From Bilabrum cf. latius (taxonomy: Eukaryota; Bigyra: Bicosoecida; Bigyra; Bicosoecida): a stretch of 27,219 nt of DNA. The notes beneath the pieces were generated by a model that worked only from the letters and a program-made list of their open reading frames with translations, was not told the origin of the DNA and searched no databases. The DNA is taken from the NCBI GenBank assembly GCA_965178125.1, contig CBCXTV010000026.1, forward strand, positions 1 through 27,219, written 5' to 3'. A program made the position numbers and the translations under genes. Positions 1-8,286 of this stretch are shown here, in pieces (the stretch's first letter is position 1; each line of letters starts with the position of its first letter).

Positions 1-2
1 CA

Positions 3-1262
3 TGGCTGGAGTGGCCACCCTCAACCCACGCGCTTGTCCTCTGCGACGACAGGGACTTGGCGGCGCATAGCCTCGAGGGGAGATGCCAAGAGGAGCAGCA
101 GGAGTGGATGAACGGCGGGAAGGACAACAGCATCCAGTACTACATCCTTGAGGCAAAGCAGGCGCTGCAGAACGAGTTGGAAGACATCCTAAAGGGGGAC
201 AGCAGCTCGCGCCTCGTCGTGATCCGCATGACAACCAAACCGCTGGGACAGATCTGGGTGGGCATGATGAAGCACCTCACGAAGCAGTTCGGGGAGCGCA
301 TCATAACGCCAACGTTCCTCCTCCCGAAAATGATCCCCAAAAGGAGGCACGACGAGAAGAACCCGAGTGATGATTGGATTACTTGGGGAGCATCCTTGGC
401 GAAAACCGTGGGCCTCCTCACGCTCATACCTCCGATGCAAGTGCACTATCCCATCATGAGCTGGACCGTGGCCTGGAACCACTTCATGTTTAAGGGCAGG
501 ACTGCCACGGACACCGTGATCCCAGACGTCATCCGAACTCTGTACGCTCCGCACAAGAGCAACAGGAAGCAGCTCCTCAAGAACGGGCCGCTGTGCCAGA
601 CGAGGCGCGCCGTGCTGGACTCGCCCGCACTGCGGGACATTGCGAACAACTACTCAAGGGCCAAGGACAAGACCTATAACCTCTTGAGCTATTCCAAATG
701 GTTTGCCGAGGAAGCCATGTGGCACATGATCAAGTACGCCGAAAGCACGCAGTGCATCGTCGACCCGTTCGTGAGCCGCCAGTGCCAAAAGGTCTTCGAG
801 CACATCCCCTCGGACGACATCGGCCATGCGGACGCCCGGCTCCGGTACAACCTTCAGGATGCCGACGACCGAGGTTACCGCTTCAACGCGGGGCATCTCT
901 ACACCGCGGTGCAGGGCATCAAAACGGTGAACATCGCATACAACAAGTGGCTCACCGAGCAGGCACAGAGTCATTCCGAATGGAGCTGGGGCAAAACGTT
1001 CATCAAGCTTGTGATCAACCAGTGGCGGCAGCAGCAGGGCAGTGAGCCGTATGACGTGGACGAGGAGGAGTACGTGAGCCTTCCGCGGACCTTCCACGGG
1101 AATTCGTTGAAGCTCGCGAGGAGCGCAAGCCTCAAGGACACGAGATCCTGCTCCAGATCGTCCTCATCCTATTCCAGGTCGCCCTCCACCAACAGGACTG
1201 AGGCACAGCCTTCGAAGAGAGCGCGCCTGACCCCGGCACCCGGCGTAAAGCACGAGCCCTGA
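3..1262 (+). CDS. C-terminal part of a large protein (likely the end of the GT25-like protein at 25912), 5' partial
   Basis: The frame is open from base 3 and stops with TGA at 1260-1262, so the true N-terminus lies outside the left edge; TTG at 57 and ATG at 108 are internal, not convincing starts. About 419 codons are visible. I recognise no domain. The body is mixed alpha/beta in composition with many Trp and aromatic residues. A segment near 714-840 (MIKYAEST, then FVSR, then KVFEHIP) recurs as a 24-residue tandem repeat in the mosaic at 17551-17764 and 18907-19122. The C-terminal 50 residues are Ser/Arg-rich (SRSSSSYSRS) with a basic PSKRARL stretch that could be a nuclear signal. The first 8 bases of the window equal the last 8, and the frame is continuous with the CDS at 25912-27219, so this is probably its C-terminal half. 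Coding status is well supported by length; function is unknown. Confidence 0.72.
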   Translation, partial: WLEWPPSTHALVLCDDRDLAAHSLEGRCQEEQQEWMNGGKDNSIQYYILEAKQALQNELEDILKGDSSSRLVVIRMTTKPLGQIWVGMMKHLTKQFGERIITPTFLLPKMIPKRRHDEKNPSDDWITWGASLAKTVGLLTLIPPMQVHYPIMSWTVAWNHFMFKGRTATDTVIPDVIRTLYAPHKSNRKQLLKNGPLCQTRRAVLDSPALRDIANNYSRAKDKTYNLLSYSKWFAEEAMWHMIKYAESTQCIVDPFVSRQCQKVFEHIPSDDIGHADARLRYNLQDADDRGYRFNAGHLYTAVQGIKTVNIAYNKWLTEQAQSHSEWSWGKTFIKLVINQWRQQQGSEPYDVDEEEYVSLPRTFHGNSLKLARSASLKDTRSCSRSSSSYSRSPSTNRTEAQPSKRARLTPAPGVKHEP

Positions 1263-2137
1263 CGACGAAATGCCGCGGAACAGCGCGTTGCGAGGAGACA
1301 AAGCTCCGCAGGCAACAGCAGAAGGCCGCCGAGCGCCGGAGTTGGAGGGTCACATAGTTCCATCGGTCCCATTCTCTCCGGAAGTCGCATAGCACGTGGA
1401 GATCCGCATGCTCTCGGTGCATGAACGCTGGCAGCACGCAGTGCCAAAGTCGCAAAGCTCTTCAGAGTCACAAGTCCAGAAGTTCTTCTGCCAATGTGTG
1501 TCCTCTTCCCGCTCATGTGTGCATCCTCGGAGGAAGTCTGGAGATGACAGGACCCAGCACGCACCACATCAGAAGTCCTTTTTTAAAGCGGCATCGTCAG
1601 AAAAAAATCTGGAACGCCCTTCCGCAAAAAAGAGTGCTGCCCACAGAAAAAAGGGAAACACCTGAGGCCCCAGAAGCCAAAGGGAGGACCGCGAAGGACG
1701 CAGTTTCGAGGTCACACTTTCCGGGACCAGTTTTGAGCCCAAAAAGGGGTACACAAGAGGAAAACACGATGCGGGAGGCTTGAAATTGTCACCGAAAACG
1801 GGCCCAAAATTGGGACCCCTTTTTCGCAAATTTCGCAGCATCCAGACGACCCAGAAAGGCTTTCCCAGGCGCCGCCTCGAAGCTCACCTTCTCGCATGCA
1901 ACCATGACGCACCCCCCACCTCCTCATGCAGACGCGTCTGAGGGACCCCGCAGTGGAACTTCTCCCATTCTGCGCAGGAAGCACTTCAGTCTACAAGGAC
2001 CCGCGCACTTCTTACCGCACCACCTCCATGTGAAAGCACTTCTCGCTGAGTTTTTTTTGGGCCCAGGAATACAGCAACTGCCAGAAGCTTCGCACAGAAA
2101 AGCAGCCCGCTCAGGAAGCAAACTCACTGCACACCCC
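1263..2137. other. Intergenic stretch, no gene recognised
   Basis: I see only short overlapping frames with no recognisable motif. The sequence is A-rich in places (around 1600-1640) and holds several homopolymer tracts, for example the T run near 2051. A small ORF at 1396-1665 and a longer upstream extension of the next gene (from 1904) are open but look like untranslated sequence. Confidence 0.4.
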
Positions 2138-2608
2138 ATGGCGAGCGACGCAGAACCGGAGGACGCAATGCGGCTCGACTCCCCTAGAGATGCGGATGCA
2201 GCGGCGCCACCCGAAGCGACGGAGGCAGGATCACAGAAACCAGATCATGCGCAGCAGTTCTTCGAGGAGCCCTGCCCGAAAGACGGACACATGGAAGCGC
2301 TAGAGAAGACCGCCAAGACGGACGAACCTGGCGACACACCCTTGTTCGTCGACAAGTGGACGGCAGCGATCACACGCCTTACCGAGGAGCGCAAGGCTCT
2401 CAAGCTCGAGCAGCGGGCTAAAACGAAGGCCATCCGCAAAACCATCCGGCAGAAAAGGCGCACCATGAAGAACGCCAAAAAACTCACAGACGACGAGCTC
2501 GCCCAAATCGTGCTAGACAGGAAGATCTTGCAGTTGGTGCAAAAAGAAGAGATCGCAGCACGCAGCTCCGCCAACTCCTCAACGAGCCAGGCGAAGTCGA
2601 CCTTGTGA
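2138..2608 (+). CDS. Small basic coiled-coil protein
   Basis: 156 codons from ATG 2138, chosen because it sits in a good eukaryotic context (CCCCATGG) and opens an acidic, Ala/Pro/Glu-rich N-terminus (MASDAEPEDAMRLD). The frame is open upstream to 1904, but that part is Pro/His-rich and looks non-coding. Residues about 70-150 form a long, charged, Lys/Arg-rich helix (RLTEERKALKLEQ, KTIRQKRRTMK, DDELAQIVLDRK) with heptad-like Leu/Ile spacing, as in a coiled coil or nucleic-acid-binding helix. No catalytic motif is visible and the function is unknown. Short basic coiled-coil proteins of this look are frequent in dinoflagellate gene sets (recollection, not checked). The 3' end and downstream flank are duplicated in degraded form at 15528-15671. 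Confidence 0.5.
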   Translation: MASDAEPEDAMRLDSPRDADAAAPPEATEAGSQKPDHAQQFFEEPCPKDGHMEALEKTAKTDEPGDTPLFVDKWTAAITRLTEERKALKLEQRAKTKAIRKTIRQKRRTMKNAKKLTDDELAQIVLDRKILQLVQKEEIAARSSANSSTSQAKSTL

Positions 2609-2695
2609 GAAGCGCTTCCCGTGTTCAGAGAACCGAGGATTACAGATAGACCCCGCGTCACAGAAGCCATCGCAAGAGGGCAGAGCGTCAAGTAC
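2551..2695 (+). repeat. Copy 1 of a ~145-bp dispersed repeat (partner 15528-15671)
   Basis: The last codons of the coiled-coil gene plus about 85 bp of flank match 15528-15671 with scattered substitutions and small indels. The shared core includes GCACGCAGCTCCGCC and, further on, an AGGGCAGAGCGT stretch. The second copy no longer keeps the reading frame, so it is a gene-end remnant. Confidence 0.7.
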
Positions 2696-2968
2696 AGCGC
2701 AGTCTTGACGGACACAGATAGCCCGAGCAGCACAAAGCAGCGGATGCGGCTGCCCAGCGGAGTCGCGCACTCGGACAGCATACACGGGACGTGCTGGCAG
2801 AAATCACTCAGTCCGCGAGCACCGTCGTCAAGAGCACGGGAGGGGCAGACTCGACATGCACAACTTTGAAAAACGGGAGGGGCACGAAAGGAAGACAAAT
2901 TTGGCATTAATCCTTGATTACCCCCGCCCCCCCGTAGAATCAGAGCGAGCAGATATGCTCGGAAGGTC

Positions 2969-3099
2969 GGGGGGCAGTCGCAGAAAAGTGCACGCGAAAA
3001 TAAGAGGAAAGGAGACCCCCCAAACCCACGTAGTGCGACCCTCGGGGGTACCCTCTAAGGTACTAAGAATCCTTCCCCCGAAAATCGCACTACATCGGT
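2969..3099 (+). repeat. Left copy of the ~130-bp hairpin repeat bounding the 11.4-kb core
   Basis: This block aligns to 14411-14546 in the same orientation with few substitutions and a 4-nt length difference just before the hairpin. Shared landmarks in order are a G run, GTCGCAGAA, GTGCAC, AAGAGGAAAGGAGACC, CAAACCCACGTAG, then the 64-nt hairpin. The two copies lie about 11.4 kb apart and bracket the Rep, CxxC and transposase genes. Confidence 0.85.
3030..3093 (+). promoter_or_regulatory. Hairpin, candidate Rep origin or element end (left copy)
   Basis: A perfect 9-bp outer stem GTAGTGCGA / TCGCACTAC (3030-3038, 3085-3093) encloses a 7-bp stem TCGGGGG / CCCCCGA (3042-3048, 3075-3081) and an inner AAGG / CCTT pairing (3057-3060, 3071-3074) with loop TACTAAGAAT. 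Hairpins flanked by iterons next to a Rep gene are the usual layout of HUH-type rolling-circle origins; that this one is nicked is inference. I do not see the usual CRESS nonanucleotide, so the nick site is not assigned. Confidence 0.6.
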
Positions 3100-3129
3100 C
3101 CCTGGCGTCGGGGAAAGCGGAAAAAAGGG

Positions 3130-3275
3130 GAGCACTACCGTGAAAAAATCCTGCATTTTACAGGAAAATCGGAGCACTACGTGTCAAAAACTGGGGGTTT
3201 TTGAGCTTTTTTTTTCCAGAAAAACGGCATTTTTTTATGTAAAAACCGCGCGAAACGAGCACTACCGAGCACTAC
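3130..3275 (+). repeat. Iteron-like GAGCACTAC repeats (x4)
   Basis: GAGCACTAC occurs at 3130-3138, 3172-3180, 3257-3265 and 3267-3275, the last two in tandem 10 bp apart. The hairpin's right stem (TCGCACTAC, 3085-3093) shares the GCACTAC core. Such iterons next to a hairpin are typical Rep recognition sites; binding here is inferred from arrangement only. Confidence 0.6.
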
Positions 3276-3768
3276 CTCGCCTCCTCCAGTCGTGTTTCGC
3301 ATTTTTTTCGCTGGCCGAAAATGTCTCCGAAGGCGCTGCCTCGAGGGGGGGTTCCGATGGCTGATTTTGGGCGTTCGGTTGTCGATTTCGCGTGCATTTC
3401 AGGTTGTCGGCGAGGCCTTTTTGGCGTATGTCGCAGGTTTGGATGCCCTCGAACGTCGTGCCTCATGTGGTATTCGCCGGTTTCTATGTTCGAGAAGGCG
3501 GTCGGTCGGTCATCCTCTCTGGCAGGCTCCGAAGTGCGTTTGTGATCGTGCTAATTGCAACGCCATGCTTTCCTTCGTTGGCTTCGAGAATCCTTCCCTC
3601 GGAAGCGGTACTACCTCGCCCAGGGCGGCACGAGCTGCAGACTCAGCTGCCTCGGTGCTCATGTGTGTCCCGTGTCAGCAGTTTCGGTGTTTCGAACAGC
3701 AAGGATTCTGGGCATTGCGTGTCGGAGGCAAGTGTTCTATCTTGAGGCATTCCGCGATTCGTCGAAGG

Positions 3769-3786
3769 ATTATTTGCGCAAATAAT
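3769..3786. promoter_or_regulatory. Perfect 18-bp palindrome overlapping the Rep start codon
   Basis: ATTATTTGCGCAAATAAT reads identically on both strands, and its last two bases are the first two of the Rep ATG (3785). It is AT-rich at the arms in GC-rich surroundings. The position suggests an operator or initiator bound by a dimer, possibly Rep autoregulation; this is inference. Confidence 0.5.
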
Positions 3787-6070
3787 GTCGGCTCCGTTCA
3801 AGGGCGAAACGATGAGTTTGTCTGTTGCCGAGTCGCTGAAGTCCCGAGTCGCATCCTGCTCCTGGGATCCCGCGTGGGTTTCCGCGAGCTGCGTGCCGTG
3901 CGATGGCCTCCCCACAAGCCAGGAGTCAGAAGCGTCCACGACGGCGACCTCTGCTTTGTTAGGGGTGTCCGAGGCGTCCCCAACGTGCTCGTGTGGCCTC
4001 GGTGTCTCCAATTCGGTGGCTGCAGCGCGCGCGGCCGCTGTCCCGAGTTTTGGCTTTGACGATGCGGAGAACGACTTCGACGCCAGTCTCGACATGATTG
4101 AGGCCTCATGCGAGGTCGCATGCGAGGCAGAATGCGAGGGCGATCCGGGAGCCTGCTTGTTGTCCCACGGCAAGTCGAGCGGTCAGTGGCAGATCGGCGT
4201 AGTGGGTGAACGAGTCCTTTATGAGGGCCTCAGCGTTGAGGGCGACATTCCTGGCCGCGTTGCGGCCTCCGAAGCGCTCGCCGCGGGTGTCATCAATTTG
4301 GAACCCCCGTCAGAGGAAGTACTTTTGCCGGTGCAGCTTCTGCGGAGTAGTCAAGGTTACCGTGGGGTTCTGCCCATCGAGGATTCTGCGCCCGATGCGA
4401 GGGGGCGACCGCAGATGCTCATGCTTCCCGATTTCGTGCCCCCCGTGAAGAGGCGGCGTCTTCGGCAGAAGTGCGACCCTGCTGAGGGCGATGCAGCACC
4501 GAGTCTTGCGGCTCATCTCGGACCTCCGCCCGCGGCTCGTGCCGCGGCCGGAGTGTCTGGGCCGCAGCGCTCGACTGGAAGGCCTTCGACTCGTCCTATT
4601 GATAGTGTCATCTATCGTCTCCTGCGGGTTTTCCCTGACGATTTCAAGTTGGCGTTTCCGGCGTCGGTGTCACACCAGCGGAAGCGGTGCCTCATCAGGG
4701 AGGCGCTTCGCAATGTACCCGGTGACCGCATGTGCATCTTGAAAGACTGGGCTGCGGGGGCGGAGGACACTCCTTGCCAGCTTCGTTTCGAGGAGCTCTT
4801 CCCGGAGCTTGCGCGGCAGCGGGACGAAGTTGTGAGGAATCCGGGATCGCATTCAGTGCCCGTGGGCGAGATTGTGCCTGCGTCCGACAAGAACACGAGG
4901 CGGGGAAGGGCCGTGATGCTTACCTTTCACGGTCGCTGGGGTGTCGAAAAGGAGCCTGTGCGCGACATCATGTCGGCATCCGTGGCAAGGGGCGTCCTGA
5001 GGCGATTGGTTCTCGCGTCTCCGTTCTATGTGGAGCTTTGGGCCACCTTCAAGGCATGGGCGCAGGACATCGCGCGGCGGATGATGTGGCCTCAGCTGTC
5101 CATGAAAATGGAGCTCTCCCTGCACCGCAAGCACGCCGCAAACTTGGTGCACTTCCACGTATGCATGACGGATTCCGAGAAGTCGCATCGTTGTCGCGTG
5201 GCGGAGGATTTCATGTGGGCCGGCAGCAGGCCGAATGTCGTGTACGGCTCCGGGCGGTCAGCGAAAGCGCAGGAACGTGGCGCGTCGGAGTTACACTATT
5301 ATTGTCAAGCTCCCAAAGTCGGTGCGCTGCTTTGCGCGACGAACTACCGAGCTGGACGCGATTTCGTCGTCAATGGTAAGTTCGTGCACGCGTTGTTCGC
5401 ACGCTTCAAAATGGATCCGGACGTCGCGAGAAGGGAACTCGTGGCGTATCGGTGTCGGGACGCCGAGAACTTAGTGCGCGCCATCGACTTCCACATACAG
5501 AATGCCGCGGAGAGGAGAGAGGTGTGCGCGCAGGCCGCGGTGCACGTAGTGACGAAGCTCCGCCCCTTTAAGGTGGTGCCCGAAGTCGAGAAGTGGCGCG
5601 AGAGCTATCGTCAGGAGTGGTTCGCGCACATGCGCTTCAAGTTCCTTGTCTTGGTGGGGGACTCCCGGTTCGGGAAGACAGTGTACGCGCGGAATCTCTT
5701 CGGGAGCGAAAGGACTCTTGTTGTGAACTGTCAGGGCAGTGTGGAACCTCCGCTCCGTGGCTTCGATCGAAGTCGGCATGTGGCCATTGTGTTCGACGAG
5801 GCAAATGCCCTGTGGGTCGTCAACAACAAACAGGTCTTTCAGGCTGGCCTTGACCCCTCCCTGCTCGGCCAGAGCAAGACGAACAGCCTCGCATACTCTG
5901 TGTGGCTCCACGGTATCGCCCTGATCATCTGCACGAATTCGTGGGGCTCTGACGTGACGGAGTCGGTGGACCGCGAGTGGCTTGACAACAACTGTACGAA
6001 AGTGGAGGTGAAAGATCGGCTCTACTTCGACGAGGACTTGTTGTCTCTCACGGATGTGCAGAAGAGCTGA
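3785..6070 (+). CDS. Rep: HUH endonuclease fused to SF3-like helicase
   Basis: 761 residues from ATG 3785 (ATG 3812 is an alternative). Residues 1-280 are low-complexity with a basic NLS-like KRRRLRQK near 222. The nuclease domain shows a motif I-like VMLTFHGRWG (~377), the HUH motif as VHFHV (His456, His458), and a candidate catalytic Tyr in HYYCQAPKVG (Tyr505/506, Lys511). The C-terminal ATPase has Walker A GDSRFGKT (625-632), Walker B VFDEA (Asp671, Glu672) and a motif C-type LIICTN (Asn718). This order is that of CRESS-DNA-type Reps and related eukaryotic elements: nicking at an origin, then unwinding. It is much longer than viral Reps (about 300-400 residues) because of the N-terminal extension. 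It is followed by a CxxC gene. Diverged or partial copies lie at 16196-16420, 17821-17994 and 19180-19345. The fold assignment is good; the exact family is not. Confidence 0.85.
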   Translation: MSAPFKGETMSLSVAESLKSRVASCSWDPAWVSASCVPCDGLPTSQESEASTTATSALLGVSEASPTCSCGLGVSNSVAAARAAAVPSFGFDDAENDFDASLDMIEASCEVACEAECEGDPGACLLSHGKSSGQWQIGVVGERVLYEGLSVEGDIPGRVAASEALAAGVINLEPPSEEVLLPVQLLRSSQGYRGVLPIEDSAPDARGRPQMLMLPDFVPPVKRRRLRQKCDPAEGDAAPSLAAHLGPPPAARAAAGVSGPQRSTGRPSTRPIDSVIYRLLRVFPDDFKLAFPASVSHQRKRCLIREALRNVPGDRMCILKDWAAGAEDTPCQLRFEELFPELARQRDEVVRNPGSHSVPVGEIVPASDKNTRRGRAVMLTFHGRWGVEKEPVRDIMSASVARGVLRRLVLASPFYVELWATFKAWAQDIARRMMWPQLSMKMELSLHRKHAANLVHFHVCMTDSEKSHRCRVAEDFMWAGSRPNVVYGSGRSAKAQERGASELHYYCQAPKVGALLCATNYRAGRDFVVNGKFVHALFARFKMDPDVARRELVAYRCRDAENLVRAIDFHIQNAAERREVCAQAAVHVVTKLRPFKVVPEVEKWRESYRQEWFAHMRFKFLVLVGDSRFGKTVYARNLFGSERTLVVNCQGSVEPPLRGFDRSRHVAIVFDEANALWVVNNKQVFQAGLDPSLLGQSKTNSLAYSVWLHGIALIICTNSWGSDVTESVDREWLDNNCTKVEVKDRLYFDEDLLSLTDVQKS

Positions 6071-6274
6071 CGCCGGCCGCTGAGGTTTTCAGTCCGGTTC
6101 ACACGAGCGCCGGAGCCGCAGCGGCAGCCGCTTCGGTGCTCCTGAAGGTCTAATGTCCTCAATGCGTTTCGTGTGCAAAAAGGATGTGGTTTCTACATGG
6201 GGGCATTCCGCAAGTTTCATGTGGTCCGTCGCGTTCGTCCGGGGGAGTGCTTGCCTAGTATTGGGAGCTTGCCT

Positions 6275-6326
6275 GACACACACACACGTGGCACCCAGCC
6301 TGATGGGTTGCAAGTGTGTGTGTGTC
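6275..6326 (+). promoter_or_regulatory. CA/TG hairpin between Rep and the first CxxC gene
   Basis: A 13-bp perfect stem GACACACACACAC / GTGTGTGTGTGTC (6275-6287, 6314-6326) encloses a second partial stem (GCACCCA / TGGGTTGC) and a small loop. It lies 205 bp after the Rep stop and about 150 bp before the next start. It could be a transcript 3' end structure, a processing site, or a replication feature; nothing more can be decided. Confidence 0.45.
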
Positions 6327-6474
6327 TCCGCAGTGCCGCGGTTGGGACCCGGCGGGTCGTTTGCTTTTACGTCGCCGCGTCGCGCGCCGACGAGACATTT
6401 CTTGGTCTCAGAAGCCTCTGCTTCCGGTAGGCGCGCCGTGTACGCTCGCGGGCCGAAGGTGGGTGCGTTGCTTG

Positions 6475-7167
6475 ATGGCCTACGTCGGTATCGCCGATGC
6501 ACCGTATGTGGCCGTGGTTGCCGCGTCGACCTCCGAGCACGCCCCGGAGGGCGAGGTGGAGATGATGCTTGCGCCTCTTGCCGGAGATGTCGGTTTCAAG
6601 CGGCCTCGCGTGTTTCCTCCCGGTTCGCGACTTCTTCCTAAGTCGCCGGCCCATCCGGCGGTGCTCATAACAGCGCTCGGCAGTGAGGCACCCCAGGACA
6701 CACAGTGCGTCGTTTGGTCGGACTCTAAGGCTTTCGACCTCGCGGAGTTTGTATGCTCTTCCTGCGGCTGCAATCGTGTCATGGCGGACCTGAATCATCG
6801 TATGCGTGATCGTCTCGTACGTCGCGTGCAGCGCACGCTTTATGCCGATGATTCTCCGTGCGGCAGGGGTGCGATTTCTTGTCGTGCTTGTCGCGAGAAG
6901 GCGCGCGACGCGGCGCCGAAGACGTCGATTATGAACGCGGCGAACAAGAAGAAGATCTCGGGAACACTTCGCATGCAGTTGGATCTCATTGTAGAGACCG
7001 GGGAGCGGAAGGGGCAGCGTTGTACTGCGGAGAAAATTCTGACATTGGGAACGATGAAGCAGCACAGGGTTTTCGAGAGGGATCTTTACGATGAGGCATG
7101 GCGCGGGCTTGTTCGTCTGTCTGGACGCGAGGCTTGGAGCGATGACGACTCGTGGTCTCCGCGTTGA
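6475..7167 (+). CDS. CxxC zinc-binding-type protein 1
   Basis: 230 codons from ATG 6475. The frame is open upstream to 6316, but that part is Arg-rich and lies over the CA/TG hairpin, so I place the start at MAYVGIADAP. The middle holds a two-knuckle module: CSSC, about 40 residues, then CRAC, with basic residues between (RMRDRLVRRVQR), as in a zinc ribbon. The C-terminal third is basic and helical (NAANKKKISGTLRMQLDL) and ends acidic (WSDDDSW). It has no enzyme motif. It sits directly behind Rep on the same strand, so a DNA- or protein-binding helper is plausible; this is inference. The cysteine layout resembles the CxxC proteins at 8287 and 13091. Confidence 0.6.
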   Translation: MAYVGIADAPYVAVVAASTSEHAPEGEVEMMLAPLAGDVGFKRPRVFPPGSRLLPKSPAHPAVLITALGSEAPQDTQCVVWSDSKAFDLAEFVCSSCGCNRVMADLNHRMRDRLVRRVQRTLYADDSPCGRGAISCRACREKARDAAPKTSIMNAANKKKISGTLRMQLDLIVETGERKGQRCTAEKILTLGTMKQHRVFERDLYDEAWRGLVRLSGREAWSDDDSWSPR

Positions 7168-7375
7168 GCTTGCGTGACGGTTTTCCCTCTCAACCTGGCC
7201 TCTTGCGTGGCGCTGCTTCCGCGTGTGGCCTGAGCGTGCGACCTGAGCGTTCGGCTTGCTGTCGCGTGTGACCTGAGCGAACGGGCGCTCGACAGTATCC
7301 CGCGTATGTTGCTCCTGGGGTTCAAGAAACTTGTACTTTTTGGGCTGTACGGTGGTCAGTGGTGCACGGTTCGTT

Positions 7376-7499
7376 CGCAGCCTCCGCGTTGTTGGAAAGC
7401 TATGGTGGAGCATGGTTCTTTTCGCAGCCTCCGCGTTGTGATCAAGCTACGGTGGAGCATGGTTCGTGAGCATGGTTCTTTTCGCAGCCTCCGCGTTGT
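7376..7499 (+). repeat. Three tandem copies of a CGCAGCCTCCGCGTTGT-containing unit
   Basis: CGCAGCCTCCGCGTTGT occurs at 7376-7392, 7423-7439 and 7483-7499. Unit spacing is 47 then 60 bp, with a shared GGTGGAGCATGGTTC segment between copies. Confidence 0.75.
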
Positions 7500-7792
7500 T
7501 GACACGTGAAAGCTACGCGAACGTGACCACACAATAGGCCATACCCCAGGTGAAATCCGGACTCGGACATCCAGACGAAGCGGCATCATACACACTGTTG
7601 AACACACAAATGACACTGAGCTCCACCGTAACGTAACTTTCCATCACCACCTGGTTTATTTTCTCCGCGATGGCAGCTTGGCGGTGACGCTGTGTCTTCG
7701 GGCATGAAGGGGCAAATCTTTGGTTTTTTGGGCCCTGTTTCGGTCACCGAAAAGTCGTGTGATTTCTGGCGCGCAGGAGGAGTGACGCAAGG

Positions 7793-8053
7793 TATTTCTG
7801 AACCGTTTTCCGGACGCTTTCCGGGCCTCCCATGTGACCGCTTTTTGCGTACCGAAACACGTTCCGCGCGTGAGGAGCAGATGCGGATCTCCGCGGGGTC
7901 CTAGTTGTGTCCTTTTTCGGGGGACGAAATCGGGCGCACTTGTCGTGCCGATTCGTGGTCGTCTCTGAGACCGGCTGCGAGTCGGGAAAGGTGCCCGGGA
8001 GATGCTCGTGTCCTTGGCTTCGTATTTCTCCGCGTATTCTTCAAACGCGGGCG
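7793..8053 (+). repeat. ~260-bp block duplicated at 21432-21690
   Basis: Starting at TATTTCTGAACCG, this non-coding block is repeated almost unchanged at 21432-21690; one visible difference is a 2-nt deletion in the second copy (GTGCCCGGGAG versus GTGCCCGAG). A 45-bp part of it (7816-7860) is also used at 17411-17455. Confidence 0.85.
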
Positions 8054-8126
8054 CACGTCTCCTACCGATTCGTGGTCGGTTTCCGAGGCCGATCGCGAGT
8101 CGGGAAATGCGCCCGCGATGCGCTCT
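7931..8126 (+). repeat. Imperfect tandem duplication upstream of CxxC gene 2
   Basis: 7931-8008 and 8048-8126 are related copies, both starting CGGGCGCAC and sharing CCGATTCGTGGTCG and GCGAGTCGGGAAA. The period is about 117 bp. Confidence 0.65.
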
Positions 8127-8286
8127 CGATCTCGGAAAGGGCGGGAGTCCGTTCTTGCATTCGGAATGGGCGGGGAGTTGCTTTTCCTGGGAGCATGTGC
8201 GAGATTCCTTCTCCGCGGGTCCTCTTTCGGCTTCGGCAGTCAGCAGCGCACTCTGCGGGAACGGCATTCTCCGAGTCTCTTTGCCG

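Larger units (their letters stand above)
2609..3784. other. Non-coding region upstream of Rep: hairpin, iterons, AT-rich tracts
   Basis: No supported gene. The region holds the hairpin repeat (2969-3099), four GAGCACTAC repeats (3130-3275), short A- and T-rich tracts around 3140-3245 that stand out from the GC-rich surroundings, a further GGTACTACCTCG near 3607, and an 18-bp palindrome ending on the Rep start. Frames at 3292-4059 and 3321-3745 are open by GC bias only. Confidence 0.6.
7168..8286. other. Non-coding region between CxxC genes 1 and 2, rich in repeats
   Basis: No supported gene. It contains the CGCAGCCTCCGCGTTGT tandem set (7376-7499), a block reused at 21432-21690 (7793-8053) and an internal tandem duplication (7931-8126). 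The frame of the following gene stays open back to 8002, but the region is non-coding in character, because its repeats do not respect a frame. Confidence 0.55.

Noticed and set aside
6367-7413. 348-codon minus-strand frame
   Set aside because: Antisense to CxxC-1 and its flanks, Arg/His-rich, no recognisable content.
8002-8286. Upstream extension of the CxxC-2 frame
   Set aside because: It runs through duplicated non-coding leader; the ATG pair at 8287/8290 opens the credible protein.
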